A stretch of 64,000 nucleotides of DNA from Deinococcales bacterium (GCA_025352125.1 JANXTZ010000018.1:1-64000), one strand, 5' to 3'; shown: positions 27,926-37,154, counted from the stretch's first letter. Made by a program: numbers and translations. The notes: generated by a model from the letters alone, not told the origin.

Positions 27926-29570
27926 GCCCTCGAGCAACGTGGTTCACTTTCTGGTCGAGATTGACGGCAGCGTCAACGCCGACCTTCAGATGAAACTGCG
28001 CGACATCACGATGGAGAGCACCATTCACCTGCCCGATGTCGCCGTGGTTTCGTTTCACGATAAAGGCATGAAATTGGTGGACAGCGGCTTGTTTGAAGTC
28101 GGCAAATCCTTGAAGATTCTGTCTCGAGAGAACAACAAGGACAAACGCATTTTTGACGGCGAGATCATTCAGGTCGAACCTCAATTTAGCTATCCCAACA
28201 TTTACATGACCGTGCGGGCGTTTGACCGTCTGCACCGCCTGAACCGCGGCAAGTACACCCGCGATTTTCAGAACATGTCCGATGCAGACATTGCCAAAAA
28301 AATTGCTGGCGAGATGAAACTCGGCGCATCAAAGATCGAGTCCACCTCACCGATTCACCCTTACGTCTTTCAGGACAACGAGACCAACCTCGAGTTTTTA
28401 CAAAAACGCGCCGAAGGTATTGGTTACACCGTGTATGTCCGCGACAAAGATTTGCATTTTGAAAAACCACAAAAGAGCGACATTGATGACGAGATCGAAC
28501 TGAACTGGGGGCAGGACGGTTTGATGGACTTTCAACCGCAACTGACCACGCTCGATCAGCACACCGAATTTGAGGTGCGTGGCTGGGATTCGGACAAGAA
28601 AAAAGCCATCGTCGCCAGGGCAACAAAAGGCGAAAGCCAGCCCGAAATTTCGGAAACCGACAACACGGGTCAAGCCCAGAAAGCCGGCGGCAAAGCCGTG
28701 CAGGTCTTGTCCACCACGATTCGCAACCAATCCGTTGCCGATCAACTCGTCAAAGCCGAAGCCAACCGCAACTCGGGCGGTTTTGTTCAAGCCGAGGGGA
28801 CTTGCGGCGGCAACCCGAGCATTGTGGCGGGTGCAAAAATCAACATTCCCAACATCGGCGACAAATTTAAAGGCACCTACGTCGTGACCCACGCCACACA
28901 CCGTTACAACACCAGCAAAAGTTACACCACCGACTTCAGCATCAGCGCCCAACACACCAACACCCTCATGGCGATGCTCGAGAATGCAGGCGGCGAAAGC
29001 GGTAGCCGTGCCGGTTTTATGGTTGGCATTGTCACCAATTGCGATGACCCCAAAGACCTTGGACGCGTGAAAGTCAAATACCCAGCCCTGAGTGAGGACA
29101 AGGAAAGCGATTGGGCGCGGGTGGTCGGCATCGGTGCGGGCAAGGGACGCGGTTTTGAATGGATTCCCGATGTCAATGACGAGGTGCTGGTCGGTTTTGA
29201 ACAGGGCGATATCCACCTGCCCTACATCATGGGCGGTCTATGGAACGGGATTGACACGCCGCACAAGAAAAAAGGCGATTACCTCGACGGTGGGCATGTG
29301 GTCAGGCGTTACATTCAAACCAACAACGGCAAATCCGAGGACAGCCACCTGATTATCATTGACGACTCGAGCAGCACGCCTGGAATTACCATCACCGACT
29401 CTAAAGGCAACATCATTCACATTGACACCAAAGAGAACAAAATTCAGATTCATGCCAAAGGCGACGTTGAAATTAAAGCCGACAAGAACCTCGAGTTGAA
29501 AGGTCAGAACGTCAAAATCACTGGCGAAACCGAAGTTTCAATCAAAGCCCCAATCATCAACATTGGTTAA
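27918..29570 (+). CDS. VgrG-like spike protein (Afp8 class)
   Basis: A 550-residue protein. The first 340 residues resemble gp27/VgrG (FQDNETNLEFLQKRAEGIGYTVYVRDKDL), then an OB-fold (GFMVGIVTNCDDPKDLGRVKVKYPALS) leads into a gp5-type triple beta-helix repeat (KENKIQIHAKGDVEIKADKN). The start is uncertain: TTG at 27918 (overlapping the LysM gene by 8 nt) or GTG at 27939. It should trimerise as the membrane-piercing spike and carry the PAAR tip encoded next. Confidence 0.85.
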   Translation: MSKPSSNVVHFLVEIDGSVNADLQMKLRDITMESTIHLPDVAVVSFHDKGMKLVDSGLFEVGKSLKILSRENNKDKRIFDGEIIQVEPQFSYPNIYMTVRAFDRLHRLNRGKYTRDFQNMSDADIAKKIAGEMKLGASKIESTSPIHPYVFQDNETNLEFLQKRAEGIGYTVYVRDKDLHFEKPQKSDIDDEIELNWGQDGLMDFQPQLTTLDQHTEFEVRGWDSDKKKAIVARATKGESQPEISETDNTGQAQKAGGKAVQVLSTTIRNQSVADQLVKAEANRNSGGFVQAEGTCGGNPSIVAGAKINIPNIGDKFKGTYVVTHATHRYNTSKSYTTDFSISAQHTNTLMAMLENAGGESGSRAGFMVGIVTNCDDPKDLGRVKVKYPALSEDKESDWARVVGIGAGKGRGFEWIPDVNDEVLVGFEQGDIHLPYIMGGLWNGIDTPHKKKGDYLDGGHVVRRYIQTNNGKSEDSHLIIIDDSSSTPGITITDSKGNIIHIDTKENKIQIHAKGDVEIKADKNLELKGQNVKITGETEVSIKAPIINIG

Positions 29571-29580
29571 AGGAGTTTTC

Positions 29581-29862
29581 ATGCCCCCCGCCGCTCGAGC
29601 CACCGACACGCACATTTGCCCCAACGGAGTACCAGGCGTCTTGCTGCCGCCCGTTGGAGCGCCGTCAAGCGTCAAGATTGGCGGGTTGCTGGCGGCATAC
29701 GTCACCACCCCAGCCACGCCCTGCGCCCCAGGTCCAAACACGGTGATCAAAGGCTCGAGCAAGGTCAAGATTAACGGGATGCCCGCCGCCCGAATCGGTG
29801 ACAAGACCGCGCACGGCTCGACCATCACCACAGGGTTTATGACCGTGATGATCGCCGATTAA
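29581..29862 (+). CDS. PAAR-domain spike tip protein
   Basis: A 93-residue protein from the ATG at 29581, preceded by AAAGGAG. It starts MPPAARATDTHICP, typical of PAAR proteins, with later ARIGDKTAHGS holding the conserved Gly-Asp and metal-binding His. PAAR proteins cap the VgrG trimer with a sharp cone, often binding Zn or Fe. No C-terminal effector domain is fused. It is the last gene of the rightward set; the convergent baseplate gene ends about 280 bp away. Confidence 0.87.
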   Translation: MPPAARATDTHICPNGVPGVLLPPVGAPSSVKIGGLLAAYVTTPATPCAPGPNTVIKGSSKVKINGMPAARIGDKTAHGSTITTGFMTVMIAD

Positions 29863-29890
29863 ATTTGAGACACGAAAATCAGCAATTGTT

Positions 29891-30010
29891 CTACCCTCTC
29901 TTGACCATAGACGTGCACCTCTCTTGATCCCAAGCGTGCACCTGACGGGCGGGATCGCTAACGGGCATGGTCGCTCACCCTCAACCCCTCTCCCAACATC
30001 AGGAGAGGGG
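29891..30010. repeat. interspersed repeat type A, interrupted by the nested hairpin element
   Basis: The left part CTACCCT (29891-29897) and right part CACCCTCAACCC onward match the repeat at 3041 once the 78 bp between are removed. The terminal hairpin is CCCCTCTCC (29985-29993), loop CAACATCA, GGAGAGGGG (30002-30010), followed by a T-rich tract. As at 3041 it sits between convergent genes and can serve as their terminator. Confidence 0.7.
29898..29975. mobile_element. 39-bp hairpin unit nested inside another 39-bp hairpin unit
   Basis: The outer unit is split into 29898-29920 (23 bp) and 29960-29975 (16 bp). The inner unit is 29921-29959, exactly 39 bp. Both align without gaps to the copy at 56510-56548. 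Each has a 6-bp stem (units' positions 6-11 and 31-36): GACCAT/ATGGTC in the outer, GATCCC/GGGATC in the inner, three pairs covarying. Shared loop core is GTGCACCT then ACGGGC. Clean insertion into a pre-existing repeat suggests mobility. Confidence 0.7.
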
Positions 30011-30045
30011 AGTTTTATTGCGTTCCGCGTGTAGCTCGAGGATTT

Positions 30046-30095
30046 TTCTTCTCCCACTTGTGGGAGAAGGTGGCGAGGAACGAGCCGGATGAGGG
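30046..30095. repeat. interspersed repeat type B
   Basis: A hairpin CTTCTCCCAC-TTG-TGGGAGAAGG is followed by TGGCGAGGAACGAGCC and GGATGAGGG. A related copy in the opposite orientation is at 50528-50578. Repeats of this look (GGGAGA stem, GGATGAGGG tail) occur in many unrelated bacteria; here they lie only in intergenic DNA. Confidence 0.65.
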
Positions 30096-30140
30096 TTTCA
30101 AGTGCAGAATTTTTATCCAAATTGGCGGTGGCTCGAGATT

Positions 30141-32138
30141 TTAAAGCAATGTAATGCGGTGAACGTCGGACACCACCACGCCATCTCGAGAGAGGCTGAG
30201 ACGTGCTGGCACCGGACGCGGGACTTCGTTTGAGCCTGGTTCGCGCACCAACAATTGAATCTCTTCAACAAATTCGACCCCAGGTACGCGTTGCAACAGC
30301 GCATTGACCTCGGAGATGTGCAAATCGCGCCCGAACATCCAACCGTCATGTTGCGGACCGCCAATAAACGGATTCAGATACCTGTAAAGTGCTTTTTCGG
30401 CGTTGCCGCGCACCTCAATGGCGATGGCGGGATCGCTGGCGCGTTCGGTCAGGCGCAATTTGGCGTTGACACTGACCCAAGTCAGTTGCGGCGCTCGAAT
30501 CTCGAGACTCGAGCCGAGAACGCGCTTGTCATCCAGATGCGATTTGAGCGCCGAACGCAACTCGGCGGACAGGGTGAAATCGTCAATCGTCATGCGTTCT
30601 TCAACGTTTTCGACCTCTGGCAAGACCACCAAGACCACCTGCCCAGGTTTGGGATCGTTGCGCCCAGCTTGCTCGGACGGCGTGACGCACTTGCTTCGCG
30701 CCACCCCCGCCACCTGCGAAGCCAGATACTCGAAATCGTCTGCCGTGACCGCCCGAGTGCGGGTGCGCAACGATTGCGGCGCACGAAGTTTTGCCTCCTC
30801 GAGACTCTGGGCGTTCGCGCCACCAACGGCGGCGAGACGGTTGATGATCCGCGACACATACGGAATCGAGGATCGCAAGACCGACAACGCGCCCTTTGGA
30901 ACGTTGCCAATCACGCCGCCGCCGTGCTGATACCTCGAGAACCTGAGGCTGGCGTTCTTGCTGGGAATTTTACCGAACAGGTACACGCTGTTGTCCGATT
31001 GCAAGAGCGTTGGTCCGAGCGTGACCGTACCGTCTTGCGCGTCCAGGGTGTAATGCGGATCGCCCTCTTTTGAATCGGCAAAATCGGCAACTTCAGACCA
31101 GAATTCTGAGGTTTCGCCAGGCTCTTGGACAATCAAAAAGTCTTTTGACGGGTCGCGCGACAAAATCGGGGTTCGAGACAGTTGGAATGCTTGCCCTGGT
31201 GTGCCCTCAGACTGCCCCAGTTGCTCTTGGCGCACCGTGACCGCATGTCTGGCGTTGACCGTTCCCCCTCGAGATTCTATGACCATCTGCTCGAGCAGCG
31301 GCGAGACCTTGTACGTGCCACTGCTTGGGGTGGGATTGGTCAGGCGCACCCGCAACCAGTACGCCGTCAAACCCTGAAACGCGCCGCGCTCCATTTTGGA
31401 GAGGTGCAAAATCACATCGCCAGGGGTGTTAAAACCACCCGTCGCATCAAACTCGACCTCGCACGTGACCCACTTGGCAATGTTGCCCTGCCAGACCTGC
31501 CACTCAATCGGTGGGTCTCGCGGGTCAACGCCCGCACCACCCGCGACATCGACCTGCAACGACAATGCCAGCACGTGCATCGAATGGTCTTCCTCGAACG
31601 CAATGTAAAACGCGTCGCCAGGCGTTGGGTCGAGCGAAAACATGACCAACCGATTGCCAGCCAACTCGAGTGAGCGCAAATCGTGCTTCAGCCAAGCCTG
31701 CTCGCCGCCCAGACGCACCGACTGCGTGAGTGCCCCCAAAATTGCAGGCGGACGAATCACCAAGGTTTCCTCGGTGCTGAAAATAATCGCCTCGGAGGTT
31801 TCGGTCCGCACCGTCGCCACCTCCGTCCCCTCGAGCACCGACACCACACCATCCTGCGCCGCCGAGAGGTAAAACGTGACCGGCGCAACCGCCGCCCTTG
31901 GAGGCTCGAGCTTGACGCCAATCAACTCGAGAAACTTGACGTACATTTTGTCCGGCACCTGATTGACGCGGTAAAGAAGCATGTCGGTCATCCAGGCGAA
32001 CAGTTCAATCAGTGCCACGCCAGGGTCAGAAACGTTGTGATCCGTCCATTCGGGCGTGTAACGCGGAATCAGACGCTTGGCTTGATCGACGATTTCCTGA
32101 AATTTTCGGTCATCGAGGTTGGGGGTCGGTAACGGCAT
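30141..32138 (-). CDS. baseplate assembly protein (gpJ-like, TIGR02243 class)
   Basis: A 665-residue protein. The N-terminus (YTPEWTDHNVSDPGVALIELFAWMTDMLLYRVNQVPDK) is diagnostic for the putative baseplate assembly family that accompanies tail protein I in contractile injection loci, equivalent to Afp11/gp6. C-terminal gpJ-like domain (VNAKLRLTE, YLNPFIGGPQHDGWMFGR). It builds the baseplate ring around the spike. It is transcribed towards the rest of the locus, a less usual orientation. Confidence 0.85.
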   Translation of the reverse strand: MPLPTPNLDDRKFQEIVDQAKRLIPRYTPEWTDHNVSDPGVALIELFAWMTDMLLYRVNQVPDKMYVKFLELIGVKLEPPRAAVAPVTFYLSAAQDGVVSVLEGTEVATVRTETSEAIIFSTEETLVIRPPAILGALTQSVRLGGEQAWLKHDLRSLELAGNRLVMFSLDPTPGDAFYIAFEEDHSMHVLALSLQVDVAGGAGVDPRDPPIEWQVWQGNIAKWVTCEVEFDATGGFNTPGDVILHLSKMERGAFQGLTAYWLRVRLTNPTPSSGTYKVSPLLEQMVIESRGGTVNARHAVTVRQEQLGQSEGTPGQAFQLSRTPILSRDPSKDFLIVQEPGETSEFWSEVADFADSKEGDPHYTLDAQDGTVTLGPTLLQSDNSVYLFGKIPSKNASLRFSRYQHGGGVIGNVPKGALSVLRSSIPYVSRIINRLAAVGGANAQSLEEAKLRAPQSLRTRTRAVTADDFEYLASQVAGVARSKCVTPSEQAGRNDPKPGQVVLVVLPEVENVEERMTIDDFTLSAELRSALKSHLDDKRVLGSSLEIRAPQLTWVSVNAKLRLTERASDPAIAIEVRGNAEKALYRYLNPFIGGPQHDGWMFGRDLHISEVNALLQRVPGVEFVEEIQLLVREPGSNEVPRPVPARLSLSRDGVVVSDVHRITLL

Positions 32139-32325
32139 TGGAATAATAGTTTAACGTCAAACAGATGAGGGAAGTTGAAAATCGAAAGGAACAGTAAAAC
32201 GAACGCCTACAAAACCAGTAAGGCATCTCGAGCATTGATTTTTTGGTTTTGGCGGTGTTGGTCGAGAGTTTGCCGCTCGAGGCATTGAAAAAACCACAAT
32301 TTAGAATCTGCGCTATACTTTTTCC

Positions 32326-32889
32326 ATGAGCCGTCAAGCCCCAGAACGCAGCGTCTCGAGCTTCGAGCATTTTCTCGAAATTGAAGAGCACAGCCCCGCT
32401 CGACACGAATTTGTTTATGGCAACTTATTCATCAAGGCTGGCGGTACAGACAGGCACGACCATGTAGGCGGTGGCTTGTACGCACGGTTGTTCCTAGAAT
32501 CTTCAAAACAAAACTATCGGGTGTACAAAAGCGACCTTCTGATTCGCACACCAGAAGACATTGGATACTACCCAGATGTTTTCGTGCTGCAAGACTCGAG
32601 TTTTGACAGCCCCCGCGTCAAACGTTGCCCAAACATCGTGATTGAAGTCTTATCGCCCAGCACCTAAAGCATAGACCGAGGCGAGAAACTGCGAAATTAC
32701 CGCAGCATCCCAAGTCTCGAGCAGTACGTGCTTTTAAGCCAAAACGAACCCCTTGCCGAAGTCTATTCAAAACACAACGGCACTTGGCATCACGAGATTT
32801 TACAGAATGATGCGGTGCTGGAATTCTCAAGCATCGGGTTGCCGTTGGCGGTGTTATATGAGAATTTACCACCCGAGATTGGGAATTAG
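32326..32889 (+). pseudogene. Uma2-family (DUF820) endonuclease gene with one premature stop
   Basis: The frame reads as an Uma2 protein (RHEFVYGNLFIKAGG, YYPDVFV, VIEVLSPST) up to TAA at 32665-32667. Reading on in the same frame gives the family's C-terminus without further stops (IDRGEKLRNYRSIPSLEQYVLLSQ, to TAG at 32887-32889). A single base change, most simply GAA to TAA, explains it. The full length would be 187 residues. Uma2 proteins share the PD-(D/E)XK fold and are common in mobile gene pools. The rest looks intact, so the loss is recent. Confidence 0.8.
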
Positions 32890-32941
32890 AACATTTGAAT
32901 CTTGAAACTATTTTGACTCAAGTCGCGTAGAGTAGAACTAT

Positions 32942-33298
32942 ATGAAAGCTTTTGTCATAATTGTTCTGAGCATTCTTGTTGGGTTAGTAGCAACTGCCAC
33001 AAACCAATTTTTGATAGCTGGGATTGCTGGACTGTTTGCATTTTGGGGAGCATATTTGCAATATTTCGAGTTAAAACCATTTGAGTTTCGCTTCACTGAA
33101 GCAGACTGGAAAGAAACAGAGGATGCTTATTTCCACCTTGATATCCCACGGCACAATAAATTAAACCCAACAATTAAAGTTTTCGTTGGCAGCGCCTCAA
33201 ACGTTCAAGAAGCTGATTGTGAAATCCAAAAAATAGAAAACGACATATTTCGTGTTGAAGCAAGACCAGCATTTTCGGGCAAGGTTGTCATCAGGTAA
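32942..33298 (+). CDS. small membrane protein of unknown function
   Basis: A 118-residue protein: two hydrophobic helices at about 3-20 and 23-42, then a soluble domain of about 75 residues (FRFTEADWKETEDAYFHLDIPR) that is probably cytoplasmic and beta-rich. I do not recognise the family. Base composition is clearly AT-richer than its neighbours and there is no CTCGAG, which hints at acquisition. No good ribosome site is visible, so expression is uncertain. Confidence 0.5.
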   Translation: MKAFVIIVLSILVGLVATATNQFLIAGIAGLFAFWGAYLQYFELKPFEFRFTEADWKETEDAYFHLDIPRHNKLNPTIKVFVGSASNVQEADCEIQKIENDIFRVEARPAFSGKVVIR

Positions 33299-33420
33299 TT
33301 TTGTTTCTTGAGTGCCAATACTCGAGAATTGCTTTCGGTGTCTTTAAATTTGCTGGCATGGTCACAATCCTTTTGGTCTGCAATGATATAATTCTCTAAC
33401 AGAAGTATATCGAGGTGCGT

Positions 33421-33741
33421 ATGCAAACACAAATCTTGTACCCACATATTGAAACTCGAGCTGACGGTTCTGCCGTGATTGTGCCTTCTGGTTTTAAGGT
33501 GCGAATGCTGGTGCAAGCATATTTGACTGTCGGTTTGAACGCGGCAGCCTTGCATGACATGTACCCAGATTTGACGATGGGACAGATTCATTCGGCATTG
33601 GCGTATTACTGGGATCATCAAATGACGGTGGATGCTCAGATTGCCGCCGCGAATGCCCACAGCGAGAATTTTATGCGGCAAAATCCAAGCACTTTAACTC
33701 GAGCCAAACTCGAGAAACGGGCACGGCTTCAAGTTATTTGA
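33421..33741 (+). CDS. DUF433 protein, probable antitoxin
   Basis: A 106-residue protein from the ATG at 33421 with GAGGTG ahead. The pattern GSAVIVPSGFKVRMLVQAYLTVGLNAAALHDMYPDLTMGQIHSALAYYWDH matches DUF433, a winged-helix-like domain found as partner of PIN-like toxins. Its last 8 bp overlap the end of the convergent DUF5615 gene. Usually the two genes are tandem; the tail-to-tail arrangement is unusual. Confidence 0.7.
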   Translation: MQTQILYPHIETRADGSAVIVPSGFKVRMLVQAYLTVGLNAAALHDMYPDLTMGQIHSALAYYWDHQMTVDAQIAAANAHSENFMRQNPSTLTRAKLEKRARLQVI

Positions 33742-34066
33742 GTGGCAAATACTCGAGCCGATTTTGCAATTCTTCAAACGTGCAACACTGCGCGATCAAC
33801 TCGAGTTCTTCGATAATCTGACCGTAAGACAAGGTTTGTTGTTTGCTGTAAACAATGCCTGTAAACGTTTGTTGGTCATGCAAACGTTCGCTGGCAATCA
33901 CAAAAAAGTCTTGATCTTGGGTGTACAAAATGCATCTCAGTTCAAATGCCCGATCCAGCAAATCCGAATCGGGCATTTCATGGTTTTGATCCTCTTGGAC
34001 GGTAACGACTTTGATTCCTCGAGCACGAAGTCCTTTACTGATGGCTTCGGGAATGTGGACATCCAT
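33734..34066 (-). CDS. DUF5615 PIN-like toxin candidate
   Basis: A 110-residue protein. MDVHIPEAISKGLRARGIKVVTVQE, MPDSDLLDRAFELRCILYTQDQDFFVIA matches the DUF5615/Mut7-C-like PIN family, with acidic residues at Asp2, Asp33 and Asp51/Asp53 as expected for a metal-dependent RNase. Predicted partner is the convergent DUF433 protein. Family membership is fairly clear; toxicity is inferred from related pairs. Confidence 0.7.
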   Translation of the reverse strand: MDVHIPEAISKGLRARGIKVVTVQEDQNHEMPDSDLLDRAFELRCILYTQDQDFFVIASERLHDQQTFTGIVYSKQQTLSYGQIIEELELIAQCCTFEELQNRLEYLPLK

Positions 34067-34193
34067 ATAAAACGCGATTCGTTCAGGGATTCAGTTGGTT
34101 TCCTTGTTCGCTTGCTCGAGTATCAAAAAGTCACCCCAGTGCGTGGATTTTTAAGCGCACCAGGGTGTGGATATCTTCAGATTTTACAACGCA

Positions 34194-37154
34194 CTACCCG
34201 CACTTTGAATACCCGCAACTTTGGCATTTCAAACATCCCTCTTCCCGCACCAAGTTCGGACTCGAGCAACTCGGGCATTTCTCGCCTTTCATTTCCACCG
34301 CCTGCGAAAGCTTAAACAGTGGCGTGTCGCTCGAGTGTTCTGGTGCTGCGCCTTCCAGAATCGGGTAGAGGAGTGGTTGCTCGGCTGGTTTCACGCCGCC
34401 TGTGCTGCTGGTACTCTCGAGCGCCACCGCGATCAGGTCGGCTTTGCTTGCGACCAGTCGCCCGTTGTAACTGCCGTACAACCCACCGTTGATGCCGCGC
34501 AAGGTTTTCTGAATCGCTTCGGCTGGCACGCCGTATTGCAGCGCAATGCTGACCACGCGCCCCAACGCTTCAGAATCCGCGTTGGCTTCGTCGCCTGCGC
34601 GTCCAGAAACCACCACGACTTCCATCGGTTTGCCCTCGAGCGTGTTGGTGGTAATCAAGAATGTGCGCTTACTTCCCGCGCCCAAGTCGGTCAGTTTCAC
34701 CATGTCGGTCACACCCGTCAAACGCGTTGGTCGCTCGAGGATCGGTTTGCCCGGTTGAAATTTGGGCGAGGCTTGCCAGGTGTGGTTGTCGCCCGATTCG
34801 GTCAGTTCTGGCGCAATCTCGAGTTTGGGTATTTCCTCTTTTTTCTCGTCTTTGCTGACGCTTAAAACCTGGAATTGACGGCTGCCGTCGCGGTAGACCG
34901 TAATGCCCTTGCAACCTGTTTTGTACGCCTCGAGATACGCCGCCTCAATCTCTTCGACGGTGGCGCTGTTGGGCAGGTTGATGGTTTTGCTTAAGCTGTT
35001 GGCGGCATAACCTTCGCGGTCAAAGGCTTTTTGCACCGTGCCCTGCATCCGCACATGGTCGAGCGGCGCGATGTCGTGGGCGCAAACGAACACGTCTTGC
35101 ACGACTTGCGGTACAAAATCCAGTCCGACGCAAGAGCCGTGATTGCCGCCCAGCGCTTCGGTGACTTTTTCCCAGTCCCAACGTCCGTCCCTGGCATATT
35201 GCGGGTGCGCTGGAAATTGCTCGAGCAATTCCTGAAAGAGCGGCGCGATCAGGGCTTTGTAATCGCTGCCGATCTTGCGCCAAATAAATGGTGAAAACAC
35301 GGGTTCGATGCCGCTCGAGACACCCATCAGCATACTGGTCGTGCCCGTTGGTGCAACCGTCAAAACCGCAACGTTGCGGCGCGGCGCATGAGGGATTTTT
35401 TCCTGGTAACGCTCGAACACTGGGTAGACCCCACGCTCGAGTCCCAAGTTTTCGGATTCGCGCACGGCTTCCTCGCGCATGGTGCTCATGATCTGGTCGA
35501 TCATGTCGCGCCCGTCCTGGCGGTCGTAACGCAAGCCCATCAAAATCAGTGCGTCTGCCAAGCCCATCACGCCCAGACCAAGGCGGCGCAAGTCCTGGCT
35601 TGCCACGCGGTTGTCTGGAAGCGCGAATTTGTTGACCTCGAGCACGTCGTCGAGGAAGCGGGTGCAGTCGCGCACGTCGGAACGGAATTTTTTGAAGTTG
35701 AACGTACCTTTTTCGACGTAGGCGGCGAGGTTGATCGCCCCCAAATCGCACGGCTCGCCCACAGTCAATGGAATCTCGCCGCAAGGATTTGTGCTTTTGA
35801 TCTGGTACCGTTCACCAAGGTTTTTGAGCGCACTGAATTCATTGATGCGGTCATTGAAAATCAAACCTGGTTCGCCCGTGCTCCAGGCATGGGTGGCAAT
35901 TTCACGCCACAACCAACGGGCGGGAACGCCACTAGCGTACAATGGCACACCTTTCGCGCCGTCCAGCACTCGAGTCTCGAGCGTTGGAATCTTGCCCGCG
36001 TATTCTCCTTCAAGTTTCACAATATGGTATTTGGCGCTCACCTCGAGCGGTGAAATATTCCAGAGTCCGTCTTTCTCGAGGGTTTGAATGAAGTGTTCAG
36101 TGGCAAGGATTGAAATGTTGAAGGTGCTGATGTCGCCTTCGCTGCTTTCACGGTCGAGGTCTTTGGCAGTCAAAAAGTCCAGAACGTCGGCGTGGTCGAT
36201 GCTGATGGTTGCCATCCCAGCGCCCCTGCGCGTACCTCCCTGACGCACCACACGCAATACTGGCGCGTAACAGTAACGCAGGGTGTTGACTGGTCCCGAA
36301 GTTTCTGCACCCAGATTCGCCCACTCGAGAAAGTTATCAAAAATCTCGAACAAAAACGAGACAGGTCCGCTCGAGCTTCCGCCCGAACCCTTGATCTCTG
36401 CGCCCTCGGCTCGCAAGCCCGTCAAATCAATCCGTGGTTCGAGGTTCATCTTGGCTTGTTCGGCAACGATGCGGGCTGCGTCGATAATGCCGCCCATGTC
36501 GTCGTGAATAATTTCGACACCTTCGGGCAGTTCTGGCACAATCGTCACGCCGTATTGACGCGCCAGGCTCGAGAGTGCGGGACCGACGACGCCGTAAATG
36601 GCTTTGGTCCAGTTGCGCACGGTGGTGGGTTGTTTTGCGCCGTCGGGTTGGGTCGGCGGGCGCATCAAGCCCTTGATAAAATCTTCGACGTCAAGGTGGC
36701 TGGCGCTCATGTACGCCCAGCCGCGCACGCCTGCGTCACGGCGACTGCTGGCGGCTCGAGGTGGGTACACGTCCAGGTTCACGCCGTTGCCACCGCCGAC
36801 TTTGGTGACCAGTGCCAGTTTTTTGGCGACCTCCATCACGCCCTCAAAACTCGAGGGATCGTGGTCGGTTGCGCCCTGCACGAAGCAATTTAAGACGTTG
36901 CCGTGTTGTGTGCCAGCCCCCGCCAGCACACGTCCGCCTGGGCAGAAACGCTTGCTTGCCATCAGGTCGTAAAATTGTGTACCCCATTTGGTGCGCAGTT
37001 CGCTCGATTTTTCGCCGCCCGCAACCCAGTCGGCAACGCGGCGGAACATGCCGAACACGTCTTTGTCCGACTCGAACATGTACTGGCGTTTTGCCATCGA
37101 TTGCGCGTGGGCGTCGAAGTGGTAGGCGGTTTGTGGTTCGAGCGATAGTGTCAT
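34194..37154 (-). CDS. nrdJ: adenosylcobalamin-dependent (class II) ribonucleotide reductase
   Basis: A 986-residue enzyme from the ATG at 37154 with AAGGGGAG upstream; the in-frame extension crosses a terminator and is not coding. Landmarks: RFCPGGRVLAGAG, NCFVQGA (first redox Cys), NPCGEIPL with the thiyl-radical Cys, and RRNVAVLTVAPTGTTS. A C-terminal TSCPD-type domain (GLYGSYNG) is followed by a Cys-rich zinc-ribbon tail (CPSCSSPN, CLKCQSCGYSKC). It makes deoxyribonucleotides with coenzyme B12. No intein. Its leader carries a promoter, a NrdR-like box and an intrinsic terminator. Confidence 0.93.
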   Translation of the reverse strand: MTLSLEPQTAYHFDAHAQSMAKRQYMFESDKDVFGMFRRVADWVAGGEKSSELRTKWGTQFYDLMASKRFCPGGRVLAGAGTQHGNVLNCFVQGATDHDPSSFEGVMEVAKKLALVTKVGGGNGVNLDVYPPRAASSRRDAGVRGWAYMSASHLDVEDFIKGLMRPPTQPDGAKQPTTVRNWTKAIYGVVGPALSSLARQYGVTIVPELPEGVEIIHDDMGGIIDAARIVAEQAKMNLEPRIDLTGLRAEGAEIKGSGGSSSGPVSFLFEIFDNFLEWANLGAETSGPVNTLRYCYAPVLRVVRQGGTRRGAGMATISIDHADVLDFLTAKDLDRESSEGDISTFNISILATEHFIQTLEKDGLWNISPLEVSAKYHIVKLEGEYAGKIPTLETRVLDGAKGVPLYASGVPARWLWREIATHAWSTGEPGLIFNDRINEFSALKNLGERYQIKSTNPCGEIPLTVGEPCDLGAINLAAYVEKGTFNFKKFRSDVRDCTRFLDDVLEVNKFALPDNRVASQDLRRLGLGVMGLADALILMGLRYDRQDGRDMIDQIMSTMREEAVRESENLGLERGVYPVFERYQEKIPHAPRRNVAVLTVAPTGTTSMLMGVSSGIEPVFSPFIWRKIGSDYKALIAPLFQELLEQFPAHPQYARDGRWDWEKVTEALGGNHGSCVGLDFVPQVVQDVFVCAHDIAPLDHVRMQGTVQKAFDREGYAANSLSKTINLPNSATVEEIEAAYLEAYKTGCKGITVYRDGSRQFQVLSVSKDEKKEEIPKLEIAPELTESGDNHTWQASPKFQPGKPILERPTRLTGVTDMVKLTDLGAGSKRTFLITTNTLEGKPMEVVVVSGRAGDEANADSEALGRVVSIALQYGVPAEAIQKTLRGINGGLYGSYNGRLVASKADLIAVALESTSSTGGVKPAEQPLLYPILEGAAPEHSSDTPLFKLSQAVEMKGEKCPSCSSPNLVREEGCLKCQSCGYSKCG

